A DNA stretch of 64,000 nucleotides, taken from Hyphomicrobiaceae bacterium. Lineage in GTDB: Bacteria; Pseudomonadota; Alphaproteobacteria; Rhizobiales; Hyphomicrobiaceae. Position 1 is the first letter of the stretch; every line of letters begins with the position of its first letter. The notes under the pieces were generated by a model. The model was not told where the DNA came from. It worked only from the letters and a program-made list of their open reading frames with translations, and ran no database searches. Positions 27,306 to 35,754 of the stretch are shown here, piece after piece. A program made the position numbers and the translations under genes. The stretch lies in assembly GCA_020442165.1 (NCBI GenBank), contig JAGRKV010000034.1, positions 62,001-126,000 on the forward strand. Reading direction: 5' to 3'.

Positions 27306-27781
27306 CCGGAACTGCTGACGAACCACGCAGTGGCTCGCGGCTTCTCAAAGGAGCGCTACTTGTTTCGCTGGCGCTCAACATGCTGTTCATCGGCGTATCG
27401 GTGGGACGCATCTGGGCGCATCGTCACGGCGATCATGAGCGCTTGCATGGGATCAGCGCGGTGCTTTCGCGGCTGCCGGCTGACAGGCGCAAGGAGCTTT
27501 CGCAATTGCTGGAACAGAACCGGTCTGAAGCCCGCACCTTGCGTGGGGAAGCCCATAAACTTCGCCATGAGGTGCGGAAGCTGATTTCCCAGGAACCATT
27601 CGACAAGGCGGCTCTGATAGCGGCCCTGGAGCGGGTTTCAGCGGCACGGGCCAAGCTGGGCGAGACGGCGGCCAAGGGGCTTGCGGAGGTTGCCGAGCGG
27701 ATGACCGTTGAGGAACGCAAGGCGTTGGCGGAGCGCGGCTTCGACCGAAAGAGACGGCATCGCAAGGAGCATGAAGATTGA
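27302..27781 (+). CDS. Periplasmic heavy-metal sensor, CnrX/CpxP-like
   Basis: A 159-residue protein with an N-terminal membrane anchor (LLKGALLVSLALNMLFIGVS), a His cluster just outside the membrane (IWAHRHGDHERLHG) and a long helical region with two CpxP/Spy-like helices (LSRLPADRRKELSQLLEQNR, RMTVEERKALAERG). It ends in a basic, His-containing tail (RKRRHRKEHED). This matches the metal-resistance/Spy superfamily that includes CnrX and NccX, which bind metal and release a sigma factor through a membrane partner. The substrate is unknown. It is the last gene of the sigma / anti-sigma / sensor operon. Confidence 0.82.
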   Translation: MTGTADEPRSGSRLLKGALLVSLALNMLFIGVSVGRIWAHRHGDHERLHGISAVLSRLPADRRKELSQLLEQNRSEARTLRGEAHKLRHEVRKLISQEPFDKAALIAALERVSAARAKLGETAAKGLAEVAERMTVEERKALAERGFDRKRRHRKEHED

Positions 27782-27821
27782 TCCCATGACCGGGACGGAT
27801 GCTTGTCGCAACGCTGAGTAG

Positions 27822-28904
27822 TCAATGGATTGCGTTTGCGTGTGTGAAGAAATCGGTCTGGGTTGCCGCTTCTAGCGAAAGCAGGACGGACCAGGGTGCG
27901 GCAGGGTAGGGGTTCTCGATCAGCCGGTTGCCATCCAGTTCGAGTAGTGTGCGCGCAAGGCAGATCGGGAGCGAACGGTGCTCCTCCTGCTTTGCGGGCA
28001 TGGTGGTATCGACAGAGGCCATGAAGGCAACTTTGTCGATGTCGATGGTCGCCCGCAGGCTGACGGTGGCACCTTCAGCGGCACGTTCGATCGCTTCGCA
28101 GATGACGTTGACCAGTGCCTGACGCAGTGCGCGACGGTGGGCGATCACTTCGACGTCGGATGCAATATCCGTTTGAATGGTGATGCGGCGGTGGCTTGCA
28201 TCCGTGCCGATTGCTTTCCTGGCGTCATTGACAAGCGAGGCCAGGGACAGTGGCTCGCGGTCGTTCTGGTTTGCCGATTTCGCCATGAGGCTGGTCACGG
28301 CCAATGTATCCTCGGCCGACTTAAGCAGCTTCTGGCTGCTTTCGCGGATATGAGTGACGTATTCCTCGTAGCGCGGGTGGCCGAGTGGGCCGAACATCTG
28401 ATGGCCCATCAGGTCAGAAAACCCCATCACCGCGTTGAGTGGCGTGCGCAACTCGTGACTCACCCTGGACATGAGATCGGCGCGCAGATTGGCATTGATT
28501 TCGACATGCCTGGGTGTCTGCTGCATCAGGTGGTGGGCTGAAGCGGGCTGGCTGGATGGCGGTGGCATCGCAGGAACGAATTGAGCCGTTTGTCTATCGC
28601 TGGCAGTCGCGGTGTCGTCATTGTCTGCTTCGACCGATGGGATCTGGTGCGAACGGGTCAATGTGAGGCAGGTCACTGCCAGGCCGATGATGACCGGAAC
28701 GGCGACTATGGGGTCGTCGGCAAGGAACGGGGCGATGAACCCAAGTCCAGAGAAGTGCGCCAACATGGCTAGCGCCAGTGGTCGCCGCTTCGTTGCCTTA
28801 TAGGACTGCGCGAAAATGCTCTGTAGGGTTGATGGGATTTTTCCGCCCGCCCCGCCTGCGAGCACAAAAGTTCCCTGTGGGCCGGCGGACGATGTCCACG
28901 CCAT
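27822..28904 (-). CDS. Sensor histidine kinase with degenerate ATPase domain
   Basis: A ~360-residue protein with two closely spaced membrane helices (LALAMLAHFSGLGFIAPFLA, IVAVPVIIGLAVTCLTL), a linker and a clear HisKA domain (LMSRVSHELRTPLNAVMGFS). The downstream ATPase-like region keeps an N-box-like stretch (ALVNVICEAIE), but the glycine boxes expected before RSLPICLARTLLELDGNRL are absent. It may be a weak or dead kinase. The ATG at 28904 has GGAGATGCAGGG upstream; a TTG at 28967 is less likely. It lies 186 bp downstream of pepN on the same strand and no response regulator adjoins it. Confidence 0.82.
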   Translation of the reverse strand: MAWTSSAGPQGTFVLAGGAGGKIPSTLQSIFAQSYKATKRRPLALAMLAHFSGLGFIAPFLADDPIVAVPVIIGLAVTCLTLTRSHQIPSVEADNDDTATASDRQTAQFVPAMPPPSSQPASAHHLMQQTPRHVEINANLRADLMSRVSHELRTPLNAVMGFSDLMGHQMFGPLGHPRYEEYVTHIRESSQKLLKSAEDTLAVTSLMAKSANQNDREPLSLASLVNDARKAIGTDASHRRITIQTDIASDVEVIAHRRALRQALVNVICEAIERAAEGATVSLRATIDIDKVAFMASVDTTMPAKQEEHRSLPICLARTLLELDGNRLIENPYPAAPWSVLLSLEAATQTDFFTHANAIH

Positions 28905-28942
28905 CCCTGCATCTCCAATTTTCAGTTCTTGTTTTCGCCCAA

Positions 28943-28979
28943 CTGCGATTCGGTTCGTTGCCCCCAAAACGAATCGCAG
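28943..28979. repeat. Perfect 10-bp inverted repeat in pepN-kinase gap
   Basis: CTGCGATTCG at 28943-28952 is the exact reverse complement of CGAATCGCAG at 28970-28979, with 17 nt between. It lies 38-75 nt upstream of the kinase ATG, so it could be an operator or an mRNA hairpin in the kinase leader. No T-run follows on either strand, which argues against an intrinsic terminator. Confidence 0.6.
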
Positions 28980-29090
28980 AATCAGTGTCGCCTATCGACG
29001 ACTCAGGTGTCGAGGGAGATTAAATTGTGGCCGTCAACCAAATAGTGTTCTGTATGGGCTGGTATTGCAGTTGTGCATCAGTAGCACACC

Positions 29091-31742
29091 TCAGCCGTCG
29101 AGCATGCGTGAAACCATCTCATAGACGTCTTTGGAAATATCGGTTGTGGCAGCAATGCGGGCAAGCGCCTTGCGTGCCAGCTTGCGGCGTTCTGGCTCCA
29201 GCGTGCGCCAGCTTCTGAATGCGCCGCAGATGCGTGCGGCGACCTGAGGATTGAAGCGATCGATCGCGAGGATCTGCTCGATCACGAACGCATACCCGGC
29301 TCCGTCCGGCCGGTTGAACTGTACGGGGTTGAGAGTTGCGAAATTGCCCACCAGCGCGCGGACCTTGTTGGGTGTGGTGATCGAGAAAAGCGGGTGGTTG
29401 ACCAGTTCGGATACGTGCTTGACCGTTTGCGGCTGGGGTGAAACAGCCTGCGCGGTGAACCAGGTGTCGATGACCAAGTGGTCGTGCTTCCAGCGCTCGA
29501 AGAAGCGGTTGAGCGCCTTTGTCCGTGCGGTTCCCGATGTGGTGGCCAAGAGATAGAGCGCGTGGGCTTCGTCCGTCATGTTGTGGGCCTGCTCGAAATG
29601 GCGCACAGCAAGGTTGATGTCGGTGCGGGTCCCGCGGGTTACGAGCAGTGTCAGCGTGGCGTTGCGCAGAGCGCGCTCGCCGACGCTCTTGGCATCGGCA
29701 CGGAAGGGCTTGTCTCCGCTCATGGCCTTGTAGGTTGCCCTGAGCTGGCTCGCCAGCGTGGTCGCCACGAGGCGGGAGAGCTGACGGTGGGCGCGGTGGA
29801 TCAGTCCTGGATCGACATCTTGTGCGATTTCGCGCGCCATGTCCGCCTGACTGGGCAGCTTGAGCATTTCAGCGCGATATGCGGGATCGAGGTTGTCGTC
29901 CGCGAGGATTGTGCCAAGTGCACGGGCGTAACCCGCACCGCGCTGGGAGCGCTTGCCCTGCGCCAACGTCTTGACGATCTGCACGAGGTTGCGGGTCGCA
30001 TAGGTGTTGGCGGCCTGCCAGCGATTGAAGTGATCGCTGTCGTTGGCCATCAGAAACTCGAGGTCCCTGTCGGAGATGTCGAGCGTGAGGTTGACGGGCG
30101 CCGAGAAGCCACGCAGCAGTGAGGGGACCGGACGCGAAGACAGTCCGCTGAAGCGAAATGTCTGGCTGCGTTTGGTCAGATGGATGACGCCGCCGTCGAC
30201 TGGATCGCCGTTGTCGAGTGTCAGGTCCATGTCGTGGCCGTCCGCACCGACCAGGCCCAGCCGCAGGGGAACATGCAGCGGCTTCTTGCGAGTCTCGCCG
30301 GGTATAGCGTGGAGCACCTGCTCGATCTTCAACTCGGCGCTTCTGGCACGTTTGTCAAAGGCAAGAGAGCAGACAAGTTCGGGTGTGCCTGCCTGCTCGT
30401 ACCAGGTCTTGAACTGGGACAGATCTCGGCCGGAAACTTCTGCAAAACAGGCCAAGAAGTCCTCTATGGTCGCGGCTTCACCATCGTGGCGCTCGAAATA
30501 AAGATCCATGCCGTCGCGAAACGGCTGCTGCCCGACGATGGTGGCCAGCATGCGCACGAGCTCGGCGCCCTTTTCGTAGACTGTAGCGGTGTAGAAGTTG
30601 TTGATCTCGATGTAGGACGACGGGCGGACGGGATGCGCGAGAGGCCCTGCATCCTCGGGGAACTGGTGGGTTCTGAGCTGGCGTACATCGGTGATCCGTT
30701 GGACGCTGGCCGAGCGCTCGTCTGCCGAGAATTCCTGGTCGCGGTAGACGGTCAGGCCTTCCTTCAGGCACAGCTGGAACCAGTCACGGCAGGTTATGCG
30801 GTTGCCGGTCCAGTTGTGGAAGTATTCGTGCGCCACGACGCTCTCGATCGCCTCGAACATGGTGTCGGTGGCGGTTTGGGGTGAAGCGAGTATGAGCCGC
30901 TCGTTGAAAATGTTGAGGCCCTTGTTTTCCATCGCTCCCATGTTGAAGTCGGAGACAGCGACGATGTTGAAGACGTTGAGGTCGTATTCACGGCCGAAGC
31001 GGCGTTCGTCCCAGGCCATCGACCGCTTGAGTGAGTCCATCGCCCAGGCGGCGCGCTCCTCCTTGCCGTGCTCGACATAGATCCGGAGATCGACTTCGCG
31101 GCCGGACATCGTCTTGAACGTGGATGCGGTCGAAGCCAGATCGCCACCGACCAGCGCGAACAAGTAGCAGGGCTTGGGATGGGGATCGCGCCATACGGCG
31201 TAGTGGCGTTTGCCGCGCGCCAGGGTACCCCGTTCGACCGGATTGCCATTCGACAACAGGATCGGGGCGTCGGCCAGATCGGCCTCGATGCGAACGGTAT
31301 ATTTCGAAAGGACGTCGGGCCGGTCGAGAAAATAGGTGATGCGGCGAAAGCCGTGTGCCTCGCACTGTGTGCAATAGATGCCGCGCGAACGATAGAGTCC
31401 CTGAAGTGCCTTGTTTGCGTCCGGGTCGATGAAAGTAACGATCTCAAGACGGAATGGCTTTTGCGGCGGCGATCTGAGCGCCAAGCCGATGTTGGTGAGG
31501 TCGTAGTCGGTTCCGAGCTTCAGCTCCTTGCCGCCAAGGCGAATTTCGTCCAGTTCCAGGTGCTCGCCATCGAGGTTTAATGGGCCGGGGTTGGCAGCTG
31601 TCGGATTGGGACGGACATCGAGACGCGCACGCACGCGGGTCCGTGTCGGATCGAGCTGGATGTCCAGGTCCACCTTGTCGATCAGATACTCGGGCGGCCT
31701 GTAATCCTTGAGGCGGATTGGGCGCGGCGTGTCAGTTTTCAT
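29091..31742 (-). CDS. pepN: Aminopeptidase N
   Basis: An 883-residue M1-family zinc aminopeptidase. The substrate-recognition motif GAMENKG and the zinc site HEYFHNWTGNRITCRD with the downstream Glu in LKEGLTVYRDQEF are intact near residue 300. The N-terminal LKDYRPPEYLIDKVDLDI and the DUF3458-type C-terminal region follow the E. coli-type (alphaproteobacterial) PepN layout. It trims N-terminal residues from cytoplasmic peptides. The ATG at 31742 gives the conserved start MKTDTPRPIRLKDY; the frame is open 81 bp further upstream. It is divergent from selO. Confidence 0.95.
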   Translation of the reverse strand: MKTDTPRPIRLKDYRPPEYLIDKVDLDIQLDPTRTRVRARLDVRPNPTAANPGPLNLDGEHLELDEIRLGGKELKLGTDYDLTNIGLALRSPPQKPFRLEIVTFIDPDANKALQGLYRSRGIYCTQCEAHGFRRITYFLDRPDVLSKYTVRIEADLADAPILLSNGNPVERGTLARGKRHYAVWRDPHPKPCYLFALVGGDLASTASTFKTMSGREVDLRIYVEHGKEERAAWAMDSLKRSMAWDERRFGREYDLNVFNIVAVSDFNMGAMENKGLNIFNERLILASPQTATDTMFEAIESVVAHEYFHNWTGNRITCRDWFQLCLKEGLTVYRDQEFSADERSASVQRITDVRQLRTHQFPEDAGPLAHPVRPSSYIEINNFYTATVYEKGAELVRMLATIVGQQPFRDGMDLYFERHDGEAATIEDFLACFAEVSGRDLSQFKTWYEQAGTPELVCSLAFDKRARSAELKIEQVLHAIPGETRKKPLHVPLRLGLVGADGHDMDLTLDNGDPVDGGVIHLTKRSQTFRFSGLSSRPVPSLLRGFSAPVNLTLDISDRDLEFLMANDSDHFNRWQAANTYATRNLVQIVKTLAQGKRSQRGAGYARALGTILADDNLDPAYRAEMLKLPSQADMAREIAQDVDPGLIHRAHRQLSRLVATTLASQLRATYKAMSGDKPFRADAKSVGERALRNATLTLLVTRGTRTDINLAVRHFEQAHNMTDEAHALYLLATTSGTARTKALNRFFERWKHDHLVIDTWFTAQAVSPQPQTVKHVSELVNHPLFSITTPNKVRALVGNFATLNPVQFNRPDGAGYAFVIEQILAIDRFNPQVAARICGAFRSWRTLEPERRKLARKALARIAATTDISKDVYEMVSRMLDG

Positions 31743-32149
31743 CGGGCAATTCTCAGGGCGGCGACAATAAGGTTGCGGCGGCAGCATTGGGTTGGCTTGG
31801 CCAACAATCTGGCCTCGTAGCACAGATTAGCACCATCGTTGGGATCAATCCTGGGGGCCGGTTCCCTTGCCACTTCGCGCGCGCTGGCCTTTTGACTGGC
31901 CCGTGGAGCCAACGCGGGATGGTCCCGAGATCCTGCGGCGGCCGCATCCGGTCCGGCGGTATCAGTCCTGGTGACTTGTTCGTGGCCGGTACAATCCCTA
32001 GATGTTGCGGCACGATATGCTAATTGCAGTGGCTGCACCTATCGCCTCAGGCGGGCCAATCGACCTCTATTGTGCAATCCCGCTGGTCGCGTCACGCAGC
32101 AGCTGAGCCGGCGGGCAGGCCAGAGCGCAAACCATTGCCAGGAGTTCAG
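31743..32149. other. Divergent intergenic region between pepN and selO
   Basis: This 407-bp region lies between the 5' ends of two divergent genes and must hold both promoters. No coding frame with recognisable content, tRNA or strong hairpin was seen. The selO ribosome-binding site CAGGAG is at 32139-32144. Confidence 0.6.
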
Positions 32150-33643
32150 ATGACGAGCGGTGTTTCCGATCCAGCTTTTCCGTTCGACAATTCCTATCAG
32201 CGATTGCCGGACCGATTTTTTGCCCGGATCAAGCCTACCCCGGTTTCGCAACCGCAGCTCATCAAAGTTAACGTCGGTTTGGCAGAGTTGCTGGGTCTCG
32301 ATGCTACCGCGCTCGCCTCTGAGGCCGGTGTGCAGATGCTTGCGGGCAACCGGTTGCCTGCGGGTTCGGAGCCCATCGCAATGGCCTACGCTGGCCATCA
32401 GTTTGGCGGTTTCTCGCCCCAGCTCGGCGATGGCCGGGCGATATTACTGGGAGAAATCGTTGGGCGGGATGGTGTGCGCCGTGACGTTCAGCTCAAGGGC
32501 TCGGGACCAACGCCGTTCTCGCGGCGTGGGGATGGGCGCGCGGCGCTCGGTCCGGTGCTGCGAGAGTATATCGTCAGTGAAGCGATGGCAGCTCTTGGCA
32601 TTCCGACGACGCGCTCGCTCGCTGCCGTGACGACTGGCGACTATGTGTTCCGCGAGGGGCCGATTCCCGGCGGGGTGCTGACGCGCGTTGCCGCCAGCCA
32701 CATTCGCGTGGGCACCTTCGAGTATTTCGCCGCGCGCGAGGACGTTGAAGCGCTGCGGTTGCTGGCGGACCATGTCATTTCGCGGCTGTACCCGGATCTG
32801 GAGCAAGTGGACAACCGCTATCTTGCTCTGCTTGAGCAAGTGGTCCAACGACAGGCGCAACTGGTTGCGTCCTGGCTTCACATCGGTTTCATCCACGGTG
32901 TCATGAATACCGACAACATGTCGGTCGCCGGTGAAACGATCGACTATGGCCCGTGTGCGTTCATGGATGCATTCGATCCGAAAGCCGTTTTCAGTTCCAT
33001 CGATCAGGGAGGCCGGTATGCCTATGGCAACCAGCCTGCGATCGCACAGTGGAACCTCGCCCGCCTTGCCGAAACGCTGTTGCCGCTGATCGATGCTGAC
33101 CAGCAAGCCGCGATAGCCGGAGCCACAAAAGTGCTCGATCGTTTCCCGGAAGAGTTCGCCGCGCATTATCTGAGCGGGATGTCCCGTAAAATAGGCCTGA
33201 TGCAGCCGCACGAGGGAGATGGCGCACTGGTCACGCAGTTGCTCGGATTGATGCGGGCTGCCGGTGCCGACTTTACGCTGACATTCCGGCATCTCGCCGA
33301 GGCTGTGTCTGAAGCTGTGGAGCCTATTGTTCTGCAGCAGTTGATCGGTAACGAGGAAGGTTTGGCGGCATGGTTGCAAGCGTGGCGCGCACGGCTTGCG
33401 CTGGAAGCAGTTTCAGTTGAGGAACTGCAGCGCCGCCTGAGGTCTGTCAATCCGATCTACATCCCGCGCAATCATCTGGTCGAAGAGGTGATTGCTGCTG
33501 CGGTTTCACACGGCGATCTGCAGCCTTTCGAGGCGCTGCTCGATGCCGTGTTGCAGCCGTTCGACGAGCGGCCTGGCCGTGAGCGTTATGCTGCGGCACC
33601 CACGCCGGAGCAGATCGTCCACGAAACTTTCTGCGGCACATAG
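32150..33643 (+). CDS. selO: Protein adenylyltransferase SelO (YdiU family)
   Basis: A 497-residue pseudokinase-fold enzyme that transfers AMP to protein hydroxyl groups, linked in E. coli to redox stress. Motifs include AYAGHQFGGFSPQLGDGRA, LKGSGPTPFSRRGDGRAALG and the metal/catalytic region HGVMNTDNMSVAGETIDYG. The protein ends FCGT, placing a cysteine third from the C-terminus, where eukaryotic selenoprotein O has selenocysteine. The ATG at 32150 follows CAGGAG; the frame is open 126 bp upstream without conserved sequence. Confidence 0.94.
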   Translation: MTSGVSDPAFPFDNSYQRLPDRFFARIKPTPVSQPQLIKVNVGLAELLGLDATALASEAGVQMLAGNRLPAGSEPIAMAYAGHQFGGFSPQLGDGRAILLGEIVGRDGVRRDVQLKGSGPTPFSRRGDGRAALGPVLREYIVSEAMAALGIPTTRSLAAVTTGDYVFREGPIPGGVLTRVAASHIRVGTFEYFAAREDVEALRLLADHVISRLYPDLEQVDNRYLALLEQVVQRQAQLVASWLHIGFIHGVMNTDNMSVAGETIDYGPCAFMDAFDPKAVFSSIDQGGRYAYGNQPAIAQWNLARLAETLLPLIDADQQAAIAGATKVLDRFPEEFAAHYLSGMSRKIGLMQPHEGDGALVTQLLGLMRAAGADFTLTFRHLAEAVSEAVEPIVLQQLIGNEEGLAAWLQAWRARLALEAVSVEELQRRLRSVNPIYIPRNHLVEEVIAAAVSHGDLQPFEALLDAVLQPFDERPGRERYAAAPTPEQIVHETFCGT

Positions 33644-33725
33644 CTTGCGGCGCAGACGTTCATTTGCGGGAGTTGCTTGAGCGCGCCGGGCTACTTCGTG
33701 GTGAAGTCCGCACTGGCCGCAGTCG

Positions 33726-34016
33726 TCAGTTCATTGGAAAACCAACGAAGTCGCGCAGCAGCTCGCAGTTGGGACAGAAACGCGGCGGGACAGCCGGCTC
33801 GCCAGCTGTACGGCGCGTAATCCAGTCGAGGCATACGTCGGGATGGGTGCAGCAAATGCAGTTCCAGCTCGCCTTGGCGAACATCGTGCCGTGGTCTGCC
33901 CTGGTGAAGCGGCTGATGTTGACGCCAAGCCGGGTAATGAGGTCGATCAGGCGTCGCTCACGCTGCGCCACATGGTCAACCATCGGTCGGTCTACCATTG
34001 GTCGGGTCATGGCCAC
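33726..34016 (-). CDS. Cys-rich DUF6455-like protein
   Basis: A 96-residue protein with two Cys clusters, SWNCICCTHPDVCLDWI and PRFCPNCELLRDFV, which look like a small metal-binding or thiol site. This matches the DUF6455 family, common in alphaproteobacteria and without known function. No signal peptide or membrane segment is visible. It faces selO tail to tail and stands alone. A palindrome of FNR-box type lies ~175 bp upstream. Confidence 0.75.
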   Translation of the reverse strand: MAMTRPMVDRPMVDHVAQRERRLIDLITRLGVNISRFTRADHGTMFAKASWNCICCTHPDVCLDWITRRTAGEPAVPPRFCPNCELLRDFVGFPMN

Positions 34017-34382
34017 CTTCCTGCGTCGAGTATTACGCTTGCGTGTGTGCCAACTCTTGCGTTGTCTCCGGCCCGCCGGTCGAAAATTTCGAACCCGATT
34101 TCACGCATGATTAAATTCGCCCGGCATGCTTTGGCTGATTTGCCTTTCGATCGACTCGCCTGCCCCGGTTGAGAGTAGCTCGGCTTGCCAGTTGACCCAG
34201 GTCAACGGCTAGCTTGCATGGGGCGAGTTTGAGTCGGGATCGATTGAAGAGACTACAATATCAATTTTGCGGGGCAAGAGTGTGGTGCTGCTTGATCGCC
34301 GTCAACAGAAAGCGACCATGCGACGTTGCAACGCGCGACATGCATTCACTTCAAGATGTTTGAATATTTGATGGGGCACTCG
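34017..34382. other. Intergenic region upstream of the DUF6455 gene
   Basis: These 366 bp carry no supported gene. The one notable element is the palindrome at 34191-34206, listed separately; the rest is unremarkable apart from AT-rich patches near 34255-34265 and 34355-34370. Confidence 0.5.
34191..34206. promoter_or_regulatory. FNR/CRP-family-like palindrome upstream of DUF6455 gene
   Basis: GTTGACCCAGGTCAAC is a 7-bp perfect inverted repeat around a 2-bp centre and contains TTGAC-N4-GTCAA, close to the FNR/FnrN box TTGAT-N4-ATCAA. It could control the minus-strand Cys-rich gene 175 bp away. A related palindrome is found at 58505-58518. Assignment is by motif only. Confidence 0.45.
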
Positions 34383-34712
34383 TCAGACCACCGGGGCGCC
34401 ATAGCCATAGCTGTAGGGGACGGGTCCTGAGAACGCGATCACATCGCCGTCGTCGAGTACGACATCCTCTCTGACGACGCCTCCCTGATACAGCCCTGGC
34501 GTGATGTCGCGGCCGTTTCGCAGGACCAGAAAGATCTCAGGCACCGGCATCGCGAACATGCGGATAAGATCTCCGACCGTCGCGCCAGCTTCCAATTCCA
34601 GTTTGCGGGCGAGGCCATCGACGCCACTGTACTTCGCCAGACTGTTGAAGAAGCGCGCCTCAATCCTCAGCACAGCGCCGCCGGCATTGTGGCCGATCGA
34701 GGGTGTAGACAT
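34383..34712 (-). CDS. MoaD/ThiS-fold (ubiquitin-like) protein
   Basis: A 109-residue protein with the beta-grasp pattern of MoaD/ThiS sulfur carriers (VLRIEARFFNSLAKYSGVDG, LELEAGATVGDLIRMF, EDVVLDDGDVIAFSGPVPY). The C-terminus is GYGAPVV, not the GG end needed for thiocarboxylate formation, so a classic sulfur-carrier role is doubtful. It could be a relative with a structural or regulatory role. The ATG at 34712 has AGGAG 9 nt upstream. It has no molybdopterin or thiamine gene beside it. Confidence 0.7.
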   Translation of the reverse strand: MSTPSIGHNAGGAVLRIEARFFNSLAKYSGVDGLARKLELEAGATVGDLIRMFAMPVPEIFLVLRNGRDITPGLYQGGVVREDVVLDDGDVIAFSGPVPYSYGYGAPVV

Positions 34713-34857
34713 GTGGGGCTCCTGAAGTCGGACTGAGATCATCAACCGGTATGCTGATAGCTGATGGCCATGGCGCGGCGGTTGATTAAAGTCAGGGCAA
34801 TGTCTGCAGCTGGGTTGGCCCTTGTGCGGAGATCCGGCCTTTGCAAGAAGAAGTGTC

Positions 34858-35643
34858 CTAGAGGTCGGCAGAGGGTGGGGTCGGAGCGCGTGACAGCTGC
34901 CAAGCGGCCAAGGCGCAGGCTGCACCTAGAAGCCAGCCAGCAAGCACGTCACTTGGCCAGTGAGCGCCCAGATAGATCCGGGAGAAGCCAACGGTCAGCG
35001 CCACGATCACCGCGATAGATAGAGTCGTGGTCACTTGGCTTTTGGCCGTCATTTCGCGCGCGGCGATTGCAGCAAGCAGAAGGTAAACGACGACAGAAAG
35101 CATCGCGTGGCTGCTGGGGAAACTGCTGGAACTGACGACGACCGAATCAGCCAGAAAATCAGGTCGGGTGCGGTCGAACAGCAGCTTCAGCAAGTTGTTC
35201 AGCAGGAATGCGGCAGTTGTCGCGGACACAAGCATGACCGCAGGGCCGATGCGATGGACAAAAGTCAGCAGGATAGTGGCAATGATGACTATGCCTGCCA
35301 GCACAATGTTGCTGCCCAATGCGGAAATATCGCGCATGGCGCTATCAAGCCAGATAGGTCCGATGGGGTCGTAGGAATCGTAGGGCTCGTGGAGTGCGGC
35401 CATCAGGTTGTAGTCGATCTGGGCAAGGCCACCTGGGGTCAAAAGGCCGATCAAAAGCCAAAGCATAACCAGAACTGTGGCGGCCAGGGTCACATAAACC
35501 AATCCCCGTCGCACAATGCGGCACCCCGGCAGCTTAGGGCTGTCGACAAAGTCGGTGGGGCATGAGACGTCGCTGTCCAACTCCAAAAACCTTGATAGCA
35601 CCTCGTCGCCGCATCGGGGCATGGCAGGCTGGCCCGCAAGCAC
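34858..35643 (-). CDS. PAP2-family membrane phosphatase
   Basis: A 261-residue inner-membrane phosphatase with about six helices. The three acid phosphatase motifs are intact: LLKLLFDRTRPD, SSFPSSHAM and SRIYLGAHWPSDVLAG. It probably dephosphorylates lipid phosphates such as undecaprenyl or phosphatidylglycerol phosphate at the outer face of the inner membrane. The start is uncertain by a few codons (ATG near 35643 or 35622). The gene 110 bp away on the plus strand is divergent. Confidence 0.88.
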   Translation of the reverse strand: MLAGQPAMPRCGDEVLSRFLELDSDVSCPTDFVDSPKLPGCRIVRRGLVYVTLAATVLVMLWLLIGLLTPGGLAQIDYNLMAALHEPYDSYDPIGPIWLDSAMRDISALGSNIVLAGIVIIATILLTFVHRIGPAVMLVSATTAAFLLNNLLKLLFDRTRPDFLADSVVVSSSSFPSSHAMLSVVVYLLLAAIAAREMTAKSQVTTTLSIAVIVALTVGFSRIYLGAHWPSDVLAGWLLGAACALAAWQLSRAPTPPSADL

Positions 35644-35721
35644 TTCACCACTCTAACATCATGACGGCTGCGTTTGCATCGCAACAATAGCTTTTCCTTT
35701 GAAACAGGTTCAGTAAAAGCA

Positions 35722-35741
35722 TTTGTGACATGTGCCACAAA
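35722..35741. promoter_or_regulatory. CRP-type palindrome upstream of di-heme oxidoreductase gene
   Basis: TTTGTGACATGTGCCACAAA pairs at 8 of 10 symmetric positions and matches the CRP/FNR-superfamily half-site TGTGA-N6-TCACA at 9 of 10 positions. It ends 13 nt before the GTG at 35755 and 46 nt before the GTG at 35788, so it overlaps the likely promoter or leader of the di-heme gene. Protein identity is not known. Confidence 0.45.
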
Positions 35742-35754
35742 AGAAAGGCAGCTC

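Noticed and set aside
31068..31580. 170-residue plus-strand frame inside pepN
   Set aside because: Shadow of pepN on the other strand; no independent ribosome site or motif.
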